Of a stretch of 61,067 nt of DNA, positions 19,271 through 28,365 are shown piece after piece. The translations under genes and the position numbers were made by a program. This DNA comes from an uncultured Bacteroidales bacterium (GTDB lineage: Bacteria; Bacteroidota; Bacteroidia; Bacteroidales; Paludibacteraceae), in assembly GCA_946059305.1 (NCBI GenBank), contig CAMGMU010000003.1:1-61067 (forward strand). The letters are read 5' to 3'. The number at the start of each line of letters is the position of its first letter. Within the stretch, counting starts at the first letter, position 1. The notes beneath the pieces are model-generated. The model worked only from the letters and a program-made list of their open reading frames with translations. It searched no databases and was not told the origin of the DNA.

Positions 19271-19410
19271 ACGTCTGGCAATTAAATTGTTTTGCATAAC
19301 GTAATATGCAATTTATCGGATGTTTATCCGCATCAGATGCTCCCCTTTCTATAGTTTAACTTACGAATCATAAGTTTGACTTAAAAGATAATTTTTTCGC
19401 TAATTATGGA

Positions 19411-19454
19411 TAAGTCTGCATTAAGTCTGCATTAAGTCTGCAATAAGTATGCAA
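19411..19454. repeat. Four 11-bp tandem repeats of a second unit
   Basis: TAAGTCTGCAT occurs twice (19411-19421 and 19422-19432), followed by TAAGTCTGCAA and TAAGTATGCAA (to 19454). The sequence differs from the array at 19216-19270, but the period is the same. Confidence 0.8.
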
Positions 19455-19498
19455 CCGGTCTATAAGCAAAGCCTCAAAAAATACTGCTTTCTACAAAT

Positions 19499-19523
19499 CA
19501 TCCCACCATCGAGCGGTGGGATG
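19499..19523. repeat. Inverted repeat between malQ and ileS
   Basis: CATCCCACC at 19499-19507 and its complement at 19515-19523 form a 9-bp hairpin. There is no T-run on the minus strand, so it is not confidently the malQ terminator. The remainder of 18972-19684 holds the ileS promoter, two tandem arrays and a diverged copy of the intergenic repeat family, but no gene. Confidence 0.5.
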
Positions 19524-19613
19524 AATGTATAGGAGAAGTAGAGTTCCTTATAAGTTACTATCGGATGTCTTACGTCACACAGCGTAACGTTATAAGCAGC
19601 GGGCACAAAAAGT

Positions 19614-19665
19614 GAGTAGCACGAAGTGCATTACCCATTTTGAGTCAAGTGTACTTGTTGCGGAC
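19614..19665. repeat. Diverged copy of the intergenic repeat family
   Basis: GTAGCACGAAGTGCA followed by TTACCCATTTTGAGT, AAGTGTACTT and TTGCGGA resembles copies A and B (131-240, 5425-5474) in order and orientation, with several substitutions. This shows the family is dispersed rather than unique to the BspA locus. Confidence 0.5.
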
Positions 19666-19684
19666 ACGACATCCTTATGCAGCA

Positions 19685-22276
19685 TCAGTTTCTGCGAGAG
19701 GTAAGGTCCTTAATATGGGCATTGAATGCATCTTTCTTAAGGAGTTCCTCGATGGTTAGGTGCATGCGATATTTCCAGAAATGACGCGGGTTGGCCGGCA
19801 CGTTGATTCGTTCGGCGTTGGCATCTGCCAATCGAACCTCTGCATCAATAGCCAACCAATCTTGCAGCGGAAGGATAACCCACATAGCCGGAGAATACAT
19901 ATGTTGATTAATGATGAACTCAGCAATCTGCGGACTCATCTCTTTTGGTGCCTCGCCGTACCATCCCATCTGCTCGTTGTAGAACTTCTGCGTTACAGCT
20001 CTGTCTTCCTCCCACCAAGCTCGGAGCGGGTTGGTATCGTGCGTGCCGGTAGTGCATACAGAGAGGTATGGTGCATTACCCGGGTGAGCAAACGCCACTG
20101 AGGGATCTTTCGGCATACGCTGAATCTCGAGCGAAAGGATTTGCTCAGAATGCATAACAGCCGGAACACAATCGGGTACCATACCTAAGTCTTCACCGCA
20201 AACGAGCATATCTGTAGCCCCAATGAGTGTAGGCAGTTTACGCATCGCGCTATGATACCAGAAATCGTTGTGACGACGGTAGAAATAGTCATCATGCAGG
20301 TTCTTAATAATGCGCTTCAGGTCGTCAGAGAGCTCATTGTAAGAATGGCTCTGATAAAGGGCAATACGCGGGTGGAGCAACTCGTGGTTCTTCTGATCCT
20401 CCACAAAGAGCACCTCGCAATGCAGATACATCAACCCATTCATCACGTTCGTTTGTTGCTCCGTGAGTTTACCACCCTGCTTTTCAGCGAGGGCATCGAA
20501 GTGATTCTGAATCTTGAGTTGCGTATCAAACTCCGGACGGAACCAATAGATATATTGGTCGTTGGTAAGGAAGAACTCTCGTTTGGCCATGTCGGTGTCG
20601 TAGCCAAACACATCGCCCATGAAATTGGCACGGATATAAGGCTTCACGAGTCGATCACGGTCGCAATGAATGCCCATGTTCCAAAGATCCTGCATGGTAT
20701 AAGGCAGTGCCGGTACGAAATGTCCGCAGAGGCCCCATACTGCCGTCTTCGGCATTTGCCAAATACGGAAGAATCCGAGGATATGGTCGATTCGGTAAGC
20801 ATCAAAATAATCCTGCATCTTGGTGAATCGACGTCTCCACCAGAGGAAGCCGTCTTTCGCCATCTCGTCCCAATTATACGTTGGGAATCCCCAGTTCTGG
20901 CCGGAGATGGAGAAGTCATCGGGGGGTGCACCGGCTGATGCATCGAGGTTGAAGAGCTGCGGGTCCGTATAAGCGTCTACAGAATCAGGCGAGATGCCAA
21001 TAGGAATATCACCCTTCATTGCTACACCCTTGCTATGAGCATACGCTACTGCTTCAGCGAGCTGCTTATCCGCATGGAACTGCAGGAAATAGTAGAACTC
21101 GCGAGGCTCCTTATCGCGCTTATGGAGGAATTCTGCATAAGGCTCCAACCAAAGTTTGTTTTTCTCAAAGAATATCTTATACTCTTCTGAAGAGAACAGC
21201 GCTTCGTGTTCTGCCTTATAGATAGCGCGGAAATAGCGCATTTTCTCAGCATAAACCACCGAATAATCTGCGAAGTTCTTCTCGTTGAACTCCTTTTGCG
21301 TTTTCTTGTACGCACGTTTCTGCGTAGGCGTGAGTTTACCCATGCGCTCGATGTTGATATAGATAGGATGGAGCGCAAACACGCTGACGGCATTATAGGG
21401 GTAAGAATCGCGGTTGGTATGTGTGAGGGTAGTATCGTTGATGGGGAGAGTCTGAATCATCTGTTGGCCAGTGAGCGCTGCCCAATCAGCCATCTTCTTC
21501 AAGTCGAGGAACTCACCTATACCGAAGTCTTCTTCCGTGCGGAGCGAGAAGACCGGCACTGCTACACCCGACCCTTTCCATTTGGGTTGCGTACGACGGA
21601 ACGAACGGTCATTCTGCAAAATCACCGCATTCTTCTCAATGCCCCAAATCTGACGATTTTCACCGAATTCAAGGTCCACAACAGCGCCCGAATGAAGGTC
21701 GTAGATGAGGTATTTATACTCGATTACATCGGCATTTTTAACGCTTATATCTGCTCTCCAAACAGGGAAATCGGCATCGGATAGTATGAGTTTCTCGTTG
21801 ACATCCCATCCGCCTAATTCCGGAATATTGCCTACCACTGCTACCCCCTGAGAGGGAAGCACCTGCGGGATATTGACAGAGAAACGGATATTGCCTTTGG
21901 CTGGTTTCTGCTTAGCGGGCTTGATGCGACGGAAGAGTGCTTGCTGGAAAGTCGTGCTATAAAATGCTTTCTCATAATCATTCACCTGCCAAAAATCGCG
22001 GATGATGAGGCGTTTATCAGCAGCCTGCAAGTGAATGACGCGGTCTTTGCCGGCTTCATACACCAAATGACCATCCGCATGGAGGATGGCATATTTGTAG
22101 GTAATCTCGCCTGCAAAATCGGTTACGGGTACAGTAATGGTCCAAAAGTCAGACCCCTGGCAGTTAAGGCAGAGGGGATGCTCGGGCGTCCAACCGAGGA
22201 GCGCGTTTTGCGTCTCGATCAGGCAGAGCGTTTGTCCCCATTCTGCGCGGTAATTAAGCTGGAAAGTAAGATTCAT
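19685..22276 (-). CDS. malQ: 4-alpha-glucanotransferase with two CBM20 domains (DPE2-like)
   Basis: This 863-residue GH77 amylomaltase transfers glucan segments between malto-oligosaccharides. Two N-terminal starch-binding CBM20 modules (about residues 1-100 and 125-215, the second containing GNIPELGGWD) precede the catalytic barrel. Catalytic residues are the Asp in YRIDHILG (about 496), the Glu in CGEDLGMVP (about 694) and the Asp in GTHDTN (about 747). A long insertion lies between the first two. This architecture matches plant cytosolic DPE2 and related Bacteroidota enzymes rather than short E. coli MalQ. It is a single-gene unit with its own promoter (22336-22367), probably cytoplasmic as no signal peptide is seen. 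Confidence 0.95.
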   Translation of the reverse strand: MNLTFQLNYRAEWGQTLCLIETQNALLGWTPEHPLCLNCQGSDFWTITVPVTDFAGEITYKYAILHADGHLVYEAGKDRVIHLQAADKRLIIRDFWQVNDYEKAFYSTTFQQALFRRIKPAKQKPAKGNIRFSVNIPQVLPSQGVAVVGNIPELGGWDVNEKLILSDADFPVWRADISVKNADVIEYKYLIYDLHSGAVVDLEFGENRQIWGIEKNAVILQNDRSFRRTQPKWKGSGVAVPVFSLRTEEDFGIGEFLDLKKMADWAALTGQQMIQTLPINDTTLTHTNRDSYPYNAVSVFALHPIYINIERMGKLTPTQKRAYKKTQKEFNEKNFADYSVVYAEKMRYFRAIYKAEHEALFSSEEYKIFFEKNKLWLEPYAEFLHKRDKEPREFYYFLQFHADKQLAEAVAYAHSKGVAMKGDIPIGISPDSVDAYTDPQLFNLDASAGAPPDDFSISGQNWGFPTYNWDEMAKDGFLWWRRRFTKMQDYFDAYRIDHILGFFRIWQMPKTAVWGLCGHFVPALPYTMQDLWNMGIHCDRDRLVKPYIRANFMGDVFGYDTDMAKREFFLTNDQYIYWFRPEFDTQLKIQNHFDALAEKQGGKLTEQQTNVMNGLMYLHCEVLFVEDQKNHELLHPRIALYQSHSYNELSDDLKRIIKNLHDDYFYRRHNDFWYHSAMRKLPTLIGATDMLVCGEDLGMVPDCVPAVMHSEQILSLEIQRMPKDPSVAFAHPGNAPYLSVCTTGTHDTNPLRAWWEEDRAVTQKFYNEQMGWYGEAPKEMSPQIAEFIINQHMYSPAMWVILPLQDWLAIDAEVRLADANAERINVPANPRHFWKYRMHLTIEELLKKDAFNAHIKDLTSRRN

Positions 22277-22335
22277 GATATTGTAATTTTGTGCTTATGC
22301 TATGTTGTACGTACTGAATGATTCAAAATCAACTG

Positions 22336-22367
22336 CAAAGATACAATAATTTTTTGAAATAATCAAA
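22336..22367 (-). promoter_or_regulatory. malQ promoter
   Basis: On the minus strand TTTG (22367-22364) and TATCTTTG (22343-22336) are 20 nt apart. The start site would be near 22330, about 55 nt before the malQ ATG. Confidence 0.8.
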
Positions 22368-22380
22368 AAAAGATACATAT

Positions 22381-23337
22381 TTATTGATTTTTTTTGCATA
22401 AACCCGCGTTTTCCCTAACATACGTGCCGATAATGAGGGGAAAAATATTGTTAATCATCCACAGCATTATGGTAGCGAGAGCTACCGCGGGAAGGTTGGA
22501 CGTAAAGGCACCGAACACCATCAGCGCCACTCCCCCTCTCATCGCAGGATCTGCAGCCGGCAGAGCTGGTAAAAGGGTCAGCACAAGGTAATAAATGGGT
22601 ATTGCCATGAGAGCCTCAGCTGAAGTCACCCCCGACCCAGTGAAAAGAAGCATCGCATACAACTGAAGGCAGAAAACAAGGTATCTACAAGCACTCAACC
22701 CCATCACTTGCATCAGTTGCTTAGGGCGCAATTGAGGAACTTTCCGAAGCCACTTGCCTTTGCAACACAACAATCCACAAACGGCTGCACAAATAAGCAG
22801 GAAGAAGGCAGACGTCCACAATAGAGGTCGGCGCTCCATAAAGGGAATCTCCATGCCGCATACCAGCAAAGCTGCTATTCCTGCTGCAATATTGACAGCA
22901 GCCAGCATCATCGAGCCATAAAAACCGAGTGCTATTGCCTGCATTTTGCTGACCCCATCGGGCAGTAATGAGGCACGTGCTGGATAGTCGCCCAAACGAT
23001 CTGGTGTAAGCAGAGCACCCACAAAACCATAATACACTTGACGCTGTGCTTCTATTCGAGAGATAGGAATGATGCTGCTGAGCAGACTTCGCCATTTCTC
23101 CGATTCCATCATGATATTTATAGGGAAAAGCAGTCCCGCCAATGCGAGCGAAAGAAGTTCTTTCCACCCAGCATGTGAGAAATGCGCAGCAAACTCACCA
23201 TAGTGCTCAAAGGTCAGGAGCGCATAGGCAAGGTATCCGTAGGCTGCTACTATCAGAAGGATGCGAAACCAGCGGTGTATTTTATGTGCCTGATTTTGTG
23301 CCATCGCTTTCGCTACATAATCGCATAAGTTACCCAT
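22381..23337 (-). CDS. LPG-synthase TM-like (UPF0104) membrane protein
   Basis: This 318-residue protein has about eight membrane segments and resembles the lysylphosphatidylglycerol synthase transmembrane / flippase-like family. The stretch MMESEKWRSLL followed by TPDRLGDYPAR matches the conserved N-terminal region in such proteins (NxxlEalRWr and GR-G). There is no aminoacyl-transfer domain, so lipid lysylation is not implied. Its start overlaps the recO stop by 8 nt. An ATG at residue 13 is an alternative start. Function remains unassigned. Confidence 0.7.
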   Translation of the reverse strand: MGNLCDYVAKAMAQNQAHKIHRWFRILLIVAAYGYLAYALLTFEHYGEFAAHFSHAGWKELLSLALAGLLFPINIMMESEKWRSLLSSIIPISRIEAQRQVYYGFVGALLTPDRLGDYPARASLLPDGVSKMQAIALGFYGSMMLAAVNIAAGIAALLVCGMEIPFMERRPLLWTSAFFLLICAAVCGLLCCKGKWLRKVPQLRPKQLMQVMGLSACRYLVFCLQLYAMLLFTGSGVTSAEALMAIPIYYLVLTLLPALPAADPAMRGGVALMVFGAFTSNLPAVALATIMLWMINNIFPLIIGTYVRENAGLCKKNQ

Positions 23338-23947
23338 ACACTTCCATCATCACATCGAGCGATTTGGGCGGACGGAAATCGGGTATGTTGGTTTCATAAT
23401 ACGCCATAAACTGCCGAAGAATTGCTCTTCGCTCCTGCTGCGAGATGGGTTGCTGACTGAGCAAGGGATCAAAAATTTGATTCTCAGGTCGGTTCATATC
23501 TATGCCAAAACCAAGACAGTCAATAAACGCATACAGAAATTCAAGGTGTACGTTTTGTGGGTCCTCTCGCGTGTTAAGCGCCAAGACAGTCTCTGTGAGC
23601 AGGTCAAAAAGTGTAGTGTCTGGCAGCGGATGCACGAGCGTTCTATAAAGAATCTCCGCTATAAAAAGAGCTACTGATTGGCGGCGAATATCATCAGCTG
23701 TAGCGTTGGCTACATAGGCTAATCGCCATTCTTTCAGTTGCTGGATCTCTCTGTTTTCCTGATGCACAGCCTCGATGTCGATTAGCGCCAAAGGCATGAG
23801 CAAGGCATTACGCATATTACGTTTGGAAGCCGCACCGTAAAGATAATACGACACTCGCCCGCACTCGCGAGTGAACAAGTGCAACACCGATGTTTTGTCC
23901 GTCAACCTTGAACAATGAAGTACTATGGCAGGAGTAGAGATGTTCAT
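23330..23947 (-). CDS. recO: DNA repair protein RecO
   Basis: This 205-residue protein acts in the RecFOR pathway, loading RecA on SSB-coated single strands and annealing DNA. The N-terminal OB fold is visible in TPAIVLHCSRLTDKTSVLHLF and GRVSYYLYGA, followed by a helical domain. A zinc-binding Cys cluster seen in many RecO proteins is absent and the protein is somewhat short, both common in Bacteroidota. It sits 5 nt after the EamA transporter gene and overlaps the next gene. Confidence 0.88.
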   Translation of the reverse strand: MNISTPAIVLHCSRLTDKTSVLHLFTRECGRVSYYLYGAASKRNMRNALLMPLALIDIEAVHQENREIQQLKEWRLAYVANATADDIRRQSVALFIAEILYRTLVHPLPDTTLFDLLTETVLALNTREDPQNVHLEFLYAFIDCLGFGIDMNRPENQIFDPLLSQQPISQQERRAILRQFMAYYETNIPDFRPPKSLDVMMEVYG

Positions 23948-23952
23948 TATGA

Positions 23953-24900
23953 TTACAATGTACCGAGCAAAAGGAAAATCATACCGAGCAAAACGCCAAT
24001 CAGGCAGATGGCTTTCTTGCGGATATTCTTATCATGAAGCACTATGGCTCCATAAGCAAATGCGATTATGCATCCTCCGCGTCGAACCGTAGAAACCACC
24101 GCGATGAGCGAATCGGGATAAGAGAGTGCAAGCAGGTACACGAAATCCGATAGTACCAAACAAATAGAAATCATCAAAATAGCCCCTTTCCATCGGTGTT
24201 TTGCCGTAGAATGAAGAGGTATCAACGGCTGTTTTCCAGCATCTTCTCGCCTCGAATCGATGCGGTGGAGAAGATGCTGCAAACCGAGAAGCAAAAGCAT
24301 CAAGATTGCTTGATAGCAAGTATAGAATACCTGTACGGCATTTCTGTCAAGCGTGCACATCAAATACTTATCATACAACCCCGAGCAAGCCCCTATGAGA
24401 GTTGCCGCAAACAATGCCAATAGCCATGGGTTGCTGGTCCAAGTGATGCCCTCCGTCTTTCCAACAAGAGAGAAAGCATAAAACGAAAGGAGTGCTACAA
24501 TGACCCCCGCCCATTGCCAACCATTAAGCACCTCGCCGAAAATCAGTACTGCCCCGAGCAACGTCCACATCGGCCGAGTGGCGCTGATGGGGGTAACGAG
24601 GGTGATGGGAAGGTGCTTCATGGAGTAATAAGCAAAAACCCAACTGAGCAATACGATAACCGCTTTGAGTAAAATAAGCAGATGACCATGGAGGCTCACC
24701 TGAGGCACAAAAAACATCGTTTTCATCAGTGTTTCCGGCCAAAAATAGGAAGCTACAGCCATAGGCAGCAACAAAAGCGAACTGATAATCACGGAGCAAG
24801 AGAGCACGTATAATACGGCATTGCCTTCGAGCGCACGTTTTTTAGCAATATCATAGAAGCCGAGGCAGATAGCCGAACATATAGCATAGAGAATCCACAT
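23953..24900 (-). CDS. EamA/DMT family transporter
   Basis: This 315-residue inner-membrane protein has about ten hydrophobic helices in two halves, as in the drug/metabolite transporter superfamily (EamA repeats). The second half is preceded by a polar loop (about residues 207-230). The helix containing LPITLVTPISATRPMWTLLGA fits the conserved EamA helix 3-4 region. Substrate cannot be inferred. It is closely followed by recO and lies 66 nt downstream of porX; the palindrome GTAGGGA...TCCCTAC at 24951-24971 separates the two. Confidence 0.85.
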   Translation of the reverse strand: MWILYAICSAICLGFYDIAKKRALEGNAVLYVLSCSVIISSLLLLPMAVASYFWPETLMKTMFFVPQVSLHGHLLILLKAVIVLLSWVFAYYSMKHLPITLVTPISATRPMWTLLGAVLIFGEVLNGWQWAGVIVALLSFYAFSLVGKTEGITWTSNPWLLALFAATLIGACSGLYDKYLMCTLDRNAVQVFYTCYQAILMLLLLGLQHLLHRIDSRREDAGKQPLIPLHSTAKHRWKGAILMISICLVLSDFVYLLALSYPDSLIAVVSTVRRGGCIIAFAYGAIVLHDKNIRKKAICLIGVLLGMIFLLLGTL

Positions 24901-24966
24901 ACCGAATAGAAGTGTATTCTAACAGATTGTTAGATAGTTGATTTGCTTTGTAGGGAAAGCATGTCC

Positions 24967-26508
24967 CTACTGAATTTTAGGCATGAGCGTAATGAGCGGA
25001 ATAAGCATCTCTTCGAGCGAAATGCCACCGTGCTGAAACGTGCCGGAATAATATTGTGCGTAGTGATTGAAATTATTGGGATAACTGAAGAAATCATTAC
25101 CCGTACAGAAAACGTAGCTCGATGAGATATTCGGCGCAGGAAGGCCAAAGGCCTTGGGATTGGGAATCGTAAAGCAGTCCTTATGTTTGCATACAAGTGC
25201 CTTCCCCACTTTATACCGGAGATTTGTGTTGGTATTCTTATCCGCAGTAATCATCACCGGATTCTCCACTCGGATGGTACCATGATCGGTGGTTAGGAGT
25301 ACCTTATACCCCAATTGCGCCAATTTCTCAAATAGACGACAAGTAGGCGAATGACGAAACCATGATTGCGTAAGCGAACGATAAGCAGCTTCATCAGCGC
25401 ATAGCTCACGCATCATCTTTGACTCTGTGCGACTATGCGAGAGCATGTCTATAAAATTGAGAACCACAACCATCAGTGAATGCTGGGAATGACGAACTTT
25501 ATGCATCACTTTTTCGCAGAAATCCGACTCGTTGACCTTATAATAGTCAAAACTGTCTTTCCTGCGGAAACGCTGAATCTGCTCCGCGATAAGCTCTTTT
25601 TCGTATTGATTCTTCGTTTCTTCATCGCCTTCTTCTACCCAATATTGCGGATACATGGTGCGGATGTCTTCTGGCATGAGTCCTGCAAAAATGGCATTGC
25701 GTGCATATTGGGTGGCGGTAGGCAGAATTGACGTGTATAGTTCATCAGCTTGCACCGTAAAAAACTCCGATAAAATCGGCTGAATAGCAAGCCATTGATC
25801 GTATCTGAAATTATCAATTACTACGAGTGCAACCTTTTCTTTTTGGTCAAGAAGCGGGAATATTTTTCGCTTGAAGATATCTGGCGACATGATACCCGGA
25901 TGCTTTTGCATCCATTCCGGATATCGCCTCTGTACAAATTTGGCAAAGGCTGCATTTGCTTCTTTACGTTGCAGCAGCAGCATCTCGGTCATGCAACTCC
26001 CTGCTTCTTGAAGCTGCAGCTCCCATTTGGTAAGCAGTCGATGAACAGCCTGCCATTCTTCAAGCGTAGAAGCCGAATTAATCAAATAAGCTATGTCAGA
26101 AAACTCCTCTCTGTAAGCCGCAGAAGCACGTTCTTCTCGGATGGATTTCTCGTGGATATGCTTCTTCAGGCAGAGCAGAATCTGGGAAGGATTAACGGGC
26201 TTTATGAGGTAATCAGCAATCTTCTCGCCGATAGCCTCCTCCATGATGTTCTCCTCTTCGGATTTGGTAATCATCACAATAGGCAACGATGGTCGGATAT
26301 GCTTGATATCCTGCAAGGTCTCCAATCCACTCAGACCAGGCATATTCTCATCGAGAAAAACAATATCTACCGGCTGAAGGCGGCATATCTCAATAGCGTC
26401 CTGACCATTGTTGGCTGTCAGCACTTGGTATCCTTTTTGTTGTAAATAAATAATGTAAGGCTTAAGCAGATCAATCTCATCATCAGCCCATAAGATTCGT
26501 GGCGTCAT
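24967..26508 (-). CDS. porX: PorX-like response regulator with PglZ domain
   Basis: This 513-residue protein joins a receiver domain to an alkaline-phosphatase-superfamily PglZ effector. The receiver (1-115) has acidic residues Asp9/Asp10, phospho-acceptor Asp53 (FLDENMPG), Thr81 and Lys103. A helical bundle (about 120-210) links to the PglZ domain, with VVIDNFRYDQW near 230 and LPTATQYAR near 263, whose Thr is the likely nucleophile. In Porphyromonas gingivalis and flavobacteria PorX controls type IX secretion genes and acts as a phosphodiesterase on nucleotides. It is also kept in Bacteroidota without type IX secretion. The start overlaps the rluD 3' end by 26 nt. The PorY partner kinase is not in this window. 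Confidence 0.92.
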   Translation of the reverse strand: MTPRILWADDEIDLLKPYIIYLQQKGYQVLTANNGQDAIEICRLQPVDIVFLDENMPGLSGLETLQDIKHIRPSLPIVMITKSEEENIMEEAIGEKIADYLIKPVNPSQILLCLKKHIHEKSIREERASAAYREEFSDIAYLINSASTLEEWQAVHRLLTKWELQLQEAGSCMTEMLLLQRKEANAAFAKFVQRRYPEWMQKHPGIMSPDIFKRKIFPLLDQKEKVALVVIDNFRYDQWLAIQPILSEFFTVQADELYTSILPTATQYARNAIFAGLMPEDIRTMYPQYWVEEGDEETKNQYEKELIAEQIQRFRRKDSFDYYKVNESDFCEKVMHKVRHSQHSLMVVVLNFIDMLSHSRTESKMMRELCADEAAYRSLTQSWFRHSPTCRLFEKLAQLGYKVLLTTDHGTIRVENPVMITADKNTNTNLRYKVGKALVCKHKDCFTIPNPKAFGLPAPNISSSYVFCTGNDFFSYPNNFNHYAQYYSGTFQHGGISLEEMLIPLITLMPKIQ

Positions 26509-27529
26509 AATGTCTCCATTTTTCTATAAGGTTCGTAAAATCAGTTGGCCATTCAGAAGTAAAATCCATCTGTTGTCCAGTTCTTGGATGCTTAAATCCG
26601 AGTGTCCGTGCATGAAGCACCTGCCTCGGACAAAGTGCGAAGCAGTTATGAATAAACTGCTTGTATTTTTGCGTAGGAATGCCTTTTAAAACCTCCATTC
26701 CACCATATTTTTCGTCAGCAAAAAGCGGATGCCCAATATGCTTCATGTGTACGCGAATTTGGTGCGTTCGTCCGGTTTCGAGTCGGCATTCTACGAGGGT
26801 GCAATAGGGGAATCGCTCCATCACTCGATAATGGGTAACCGCTTCCTTAGCCGCAGGATTATCTTCCGTATCCCATACTCGGTACAGGGTTCGATCGCGT
26901 GTGTCCCGTCCGAGGGCAGCATTAATCGTTCCTTCGTTTTCTGCAAACGTTCCCCAAACCAACGCATTATACGTGCGTCGAGTAGTATGGTGAAAGAACT
27001 GCACAGCGAGGTCAGCTTTGGCTTCTGGCGTTTTGGCAATCAGCAGCAGCCCACTGGTATCTTTATCGATGCGATGAACAAGTCCAACTGCCGGGTCATT
27101 CACGTCAAAATTCGGATGATTCTGCAAGTAATAGGCGATGGCATTGAGCAGGGTACCGGTATAGTTTCCGCAACCGGGATGAACGACCATTCCTGCTGGC
27201 TTATTGATAACCATCAAGTCTTCATCTTCATACACCACCTCGATGGGGATATTTTCAGGCTCTATGGTAAAATCTATGGGTTCATGATCCAGCAGAACTT
27301 GCACAATATCCATCGGTTTGACCTTGTAATTGGCTTTAACCGCTTTTCCATTTACCCAAAGATGACCGGCATCAGCCGCAGCTTGAATGCGGTTTCGGGA
27401 AATACTACCCATGTGCTCTACCACAAACTTATCCACGCGCAAGGGTGCCTGCCCGCGATCAGCTTGCAGTTTCCATCGCTCGAAGAGTTCCTCCGAGAGT
27501 TCATCAGTTATATTGGGCTCGTTACTCAA
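26483..27529 (-). CDS. rluD: RluA/RluD family pseudouridine synthase
   Basis: This 348-residue enzyme isomerises uridines in 23S rRNA. An N-terminal S4 RNA-binding domain (about 31-95) precedes the catalytic domain, with the motif PAGMVVHPG (111-119) and the catalytic Asp155 in HRIDKDTSG. The length and the S4 domain favour RluD over RluA/RluC-type single-domain enzymes. It overlaps both neighbours: 4 nt with the PASTA gene and 26 nt with porX, indicating a tight operon. Confidence 0.93.
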   Translation of the reverse strand: MSNEPNITDELSEELFERWKLQADRGQAPLRVDKFVVEHMGSISRNRIQAAADAGHLWVNGKAVKANYKVKPMDIVQVLLDHEPIDFTIEPENIPIEVVYEDEDLMVINKPAGMVVHPGCGNYTGTLLNAIAYYLQNHPNFDVNDPAVGLVHRIDKDTSGLLLIAKTPEAKADLAVQFFHHTTRRTYNALVWGTFAENEGTINAALGRDTRDRTLYRVWDTEDNPAAKEAVTHYRVMERFPYCTLVECRLETGRTHQIRVHMKHIGHPLFADEKYGGMEVLKGIPTQKYKQFIHNCFALCPRQVLHARTLGFKHPRTGQQMDFTSEWPTDFTNLIEKWRHYDATNLMG

Positions 27530-28344
27530 AAGAAATCCTCCTCACTTAGCTGGGCAGAAGCAGTAGCGGCTTTCTGCAAGTCGGTAGTCATTTGTACGTC
27601 AATTCGCGAGCCTTCAAGAAGCAAACTTCCGGCGCTAACGGATTGGCTGTAAGCTACAAAGCAATTTTTGTTTTCTTCAGTGAGCTCCGTATCGTAGGTT
27701 ACCGAACCGAGAATGAGCCGATTGCTGAGTAGTGTAGCACGGATGTCCGCTATATTCTTTCCGGTCAAGTTGGGCACTTCTACGTTCTCTGTACCACGCC
27801 CGAAGCCAACCACGAGGGTAAGTAGCGAACCTTCGTTGATGCGCGTTCCAGGCTCAATGTGCTCGCCATTATGCTTCAAATCGAGCACCAAGTCTTTATA
27901 TTCAGAGGGTTCATATTCGATACCTTCTACCTCCAATCCGATGGCTTTGAGCGTAGCTTCAGCCTGTCGACAGCTGACGTCGCGCAAATCGGGCACAGGC
28001 ACTTGACGAACAGTCTTTGCGTTGACAATCACATACACAGTGCGTCCGCGTTTGGCGTTTGATTCTGCTCGCGGGTTTTGCTCAACTATTGTACCGAGAG
28101 GCGCTTTTTTGCTATAGGTTGAGTCAATTACTTGAATGGTGAGGCCCTCATTGCCTGCCAGAATTTGCGCTTCTTCCACGTATAATCCAGTGATAGTCGG
28201 CACCACCACTTCTTCGCCGTGATGAGTAAACGACGACAGCCATTTTACAGCACACACAATGAGCAGCACAATGAGAATAGCTGCAATAATAACATTCTTC
28301 AGCACAAAAGCAGTAGTAGATTTCCAAAACGTTTTAAAGTCCAT
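27526..28344 (-). CDS. PASTA domain membrane protein
   Basis: This 272-residue protein has one membrane helix (about 13-35) and three PASTA repeats exposed to the periplasm (about 45-110, 115-185 and 190-260). PASTA domains usually bind peptidoglycan in kinases and penicillin-binding proteins. Here they are not fused to a kinase or transpeptidase, a form common in Bacteroidota. It lies between the DUF47 gene (21 nt) and rluD (4-nt overlap). A sensing or cell-wall scaffold role is inference. Confidence 0.9.
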   Translation of the reverse strand: MDFKTFWKSTTAFVLKNVIIAAILIVLLIVCAVKWLSSFTHHGEEVVVPTITGLYVEEAQILAGNEGLTIQVIDSTYSKKAPLGTIVEQNPRAESNAKRGRTVYVIVNAKTVRQVPVPDLRDVSCRQAEATLKAIGLEVEGIEYEPSEYKDLVLDLKHNGEHIEPGTRINEGSLLTLVVGFGRGTENVEVPNLTGKNIADIRATLLSNRLILGSVTYDTELTEENKNCFVAYSQSVSAGSLLLEGSRIDVQMTTDLQKAATASAQLSEEDFF

Positions 28345-28365
28345 ATACTATTGGATATCAGATGA

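Noticed and set aside
19499-19523. Terminator of malQ
   Set aside because: The hairpin is stable but not followed by T residues on the minus strand, and it lies 160 bp beyond the stop codon.
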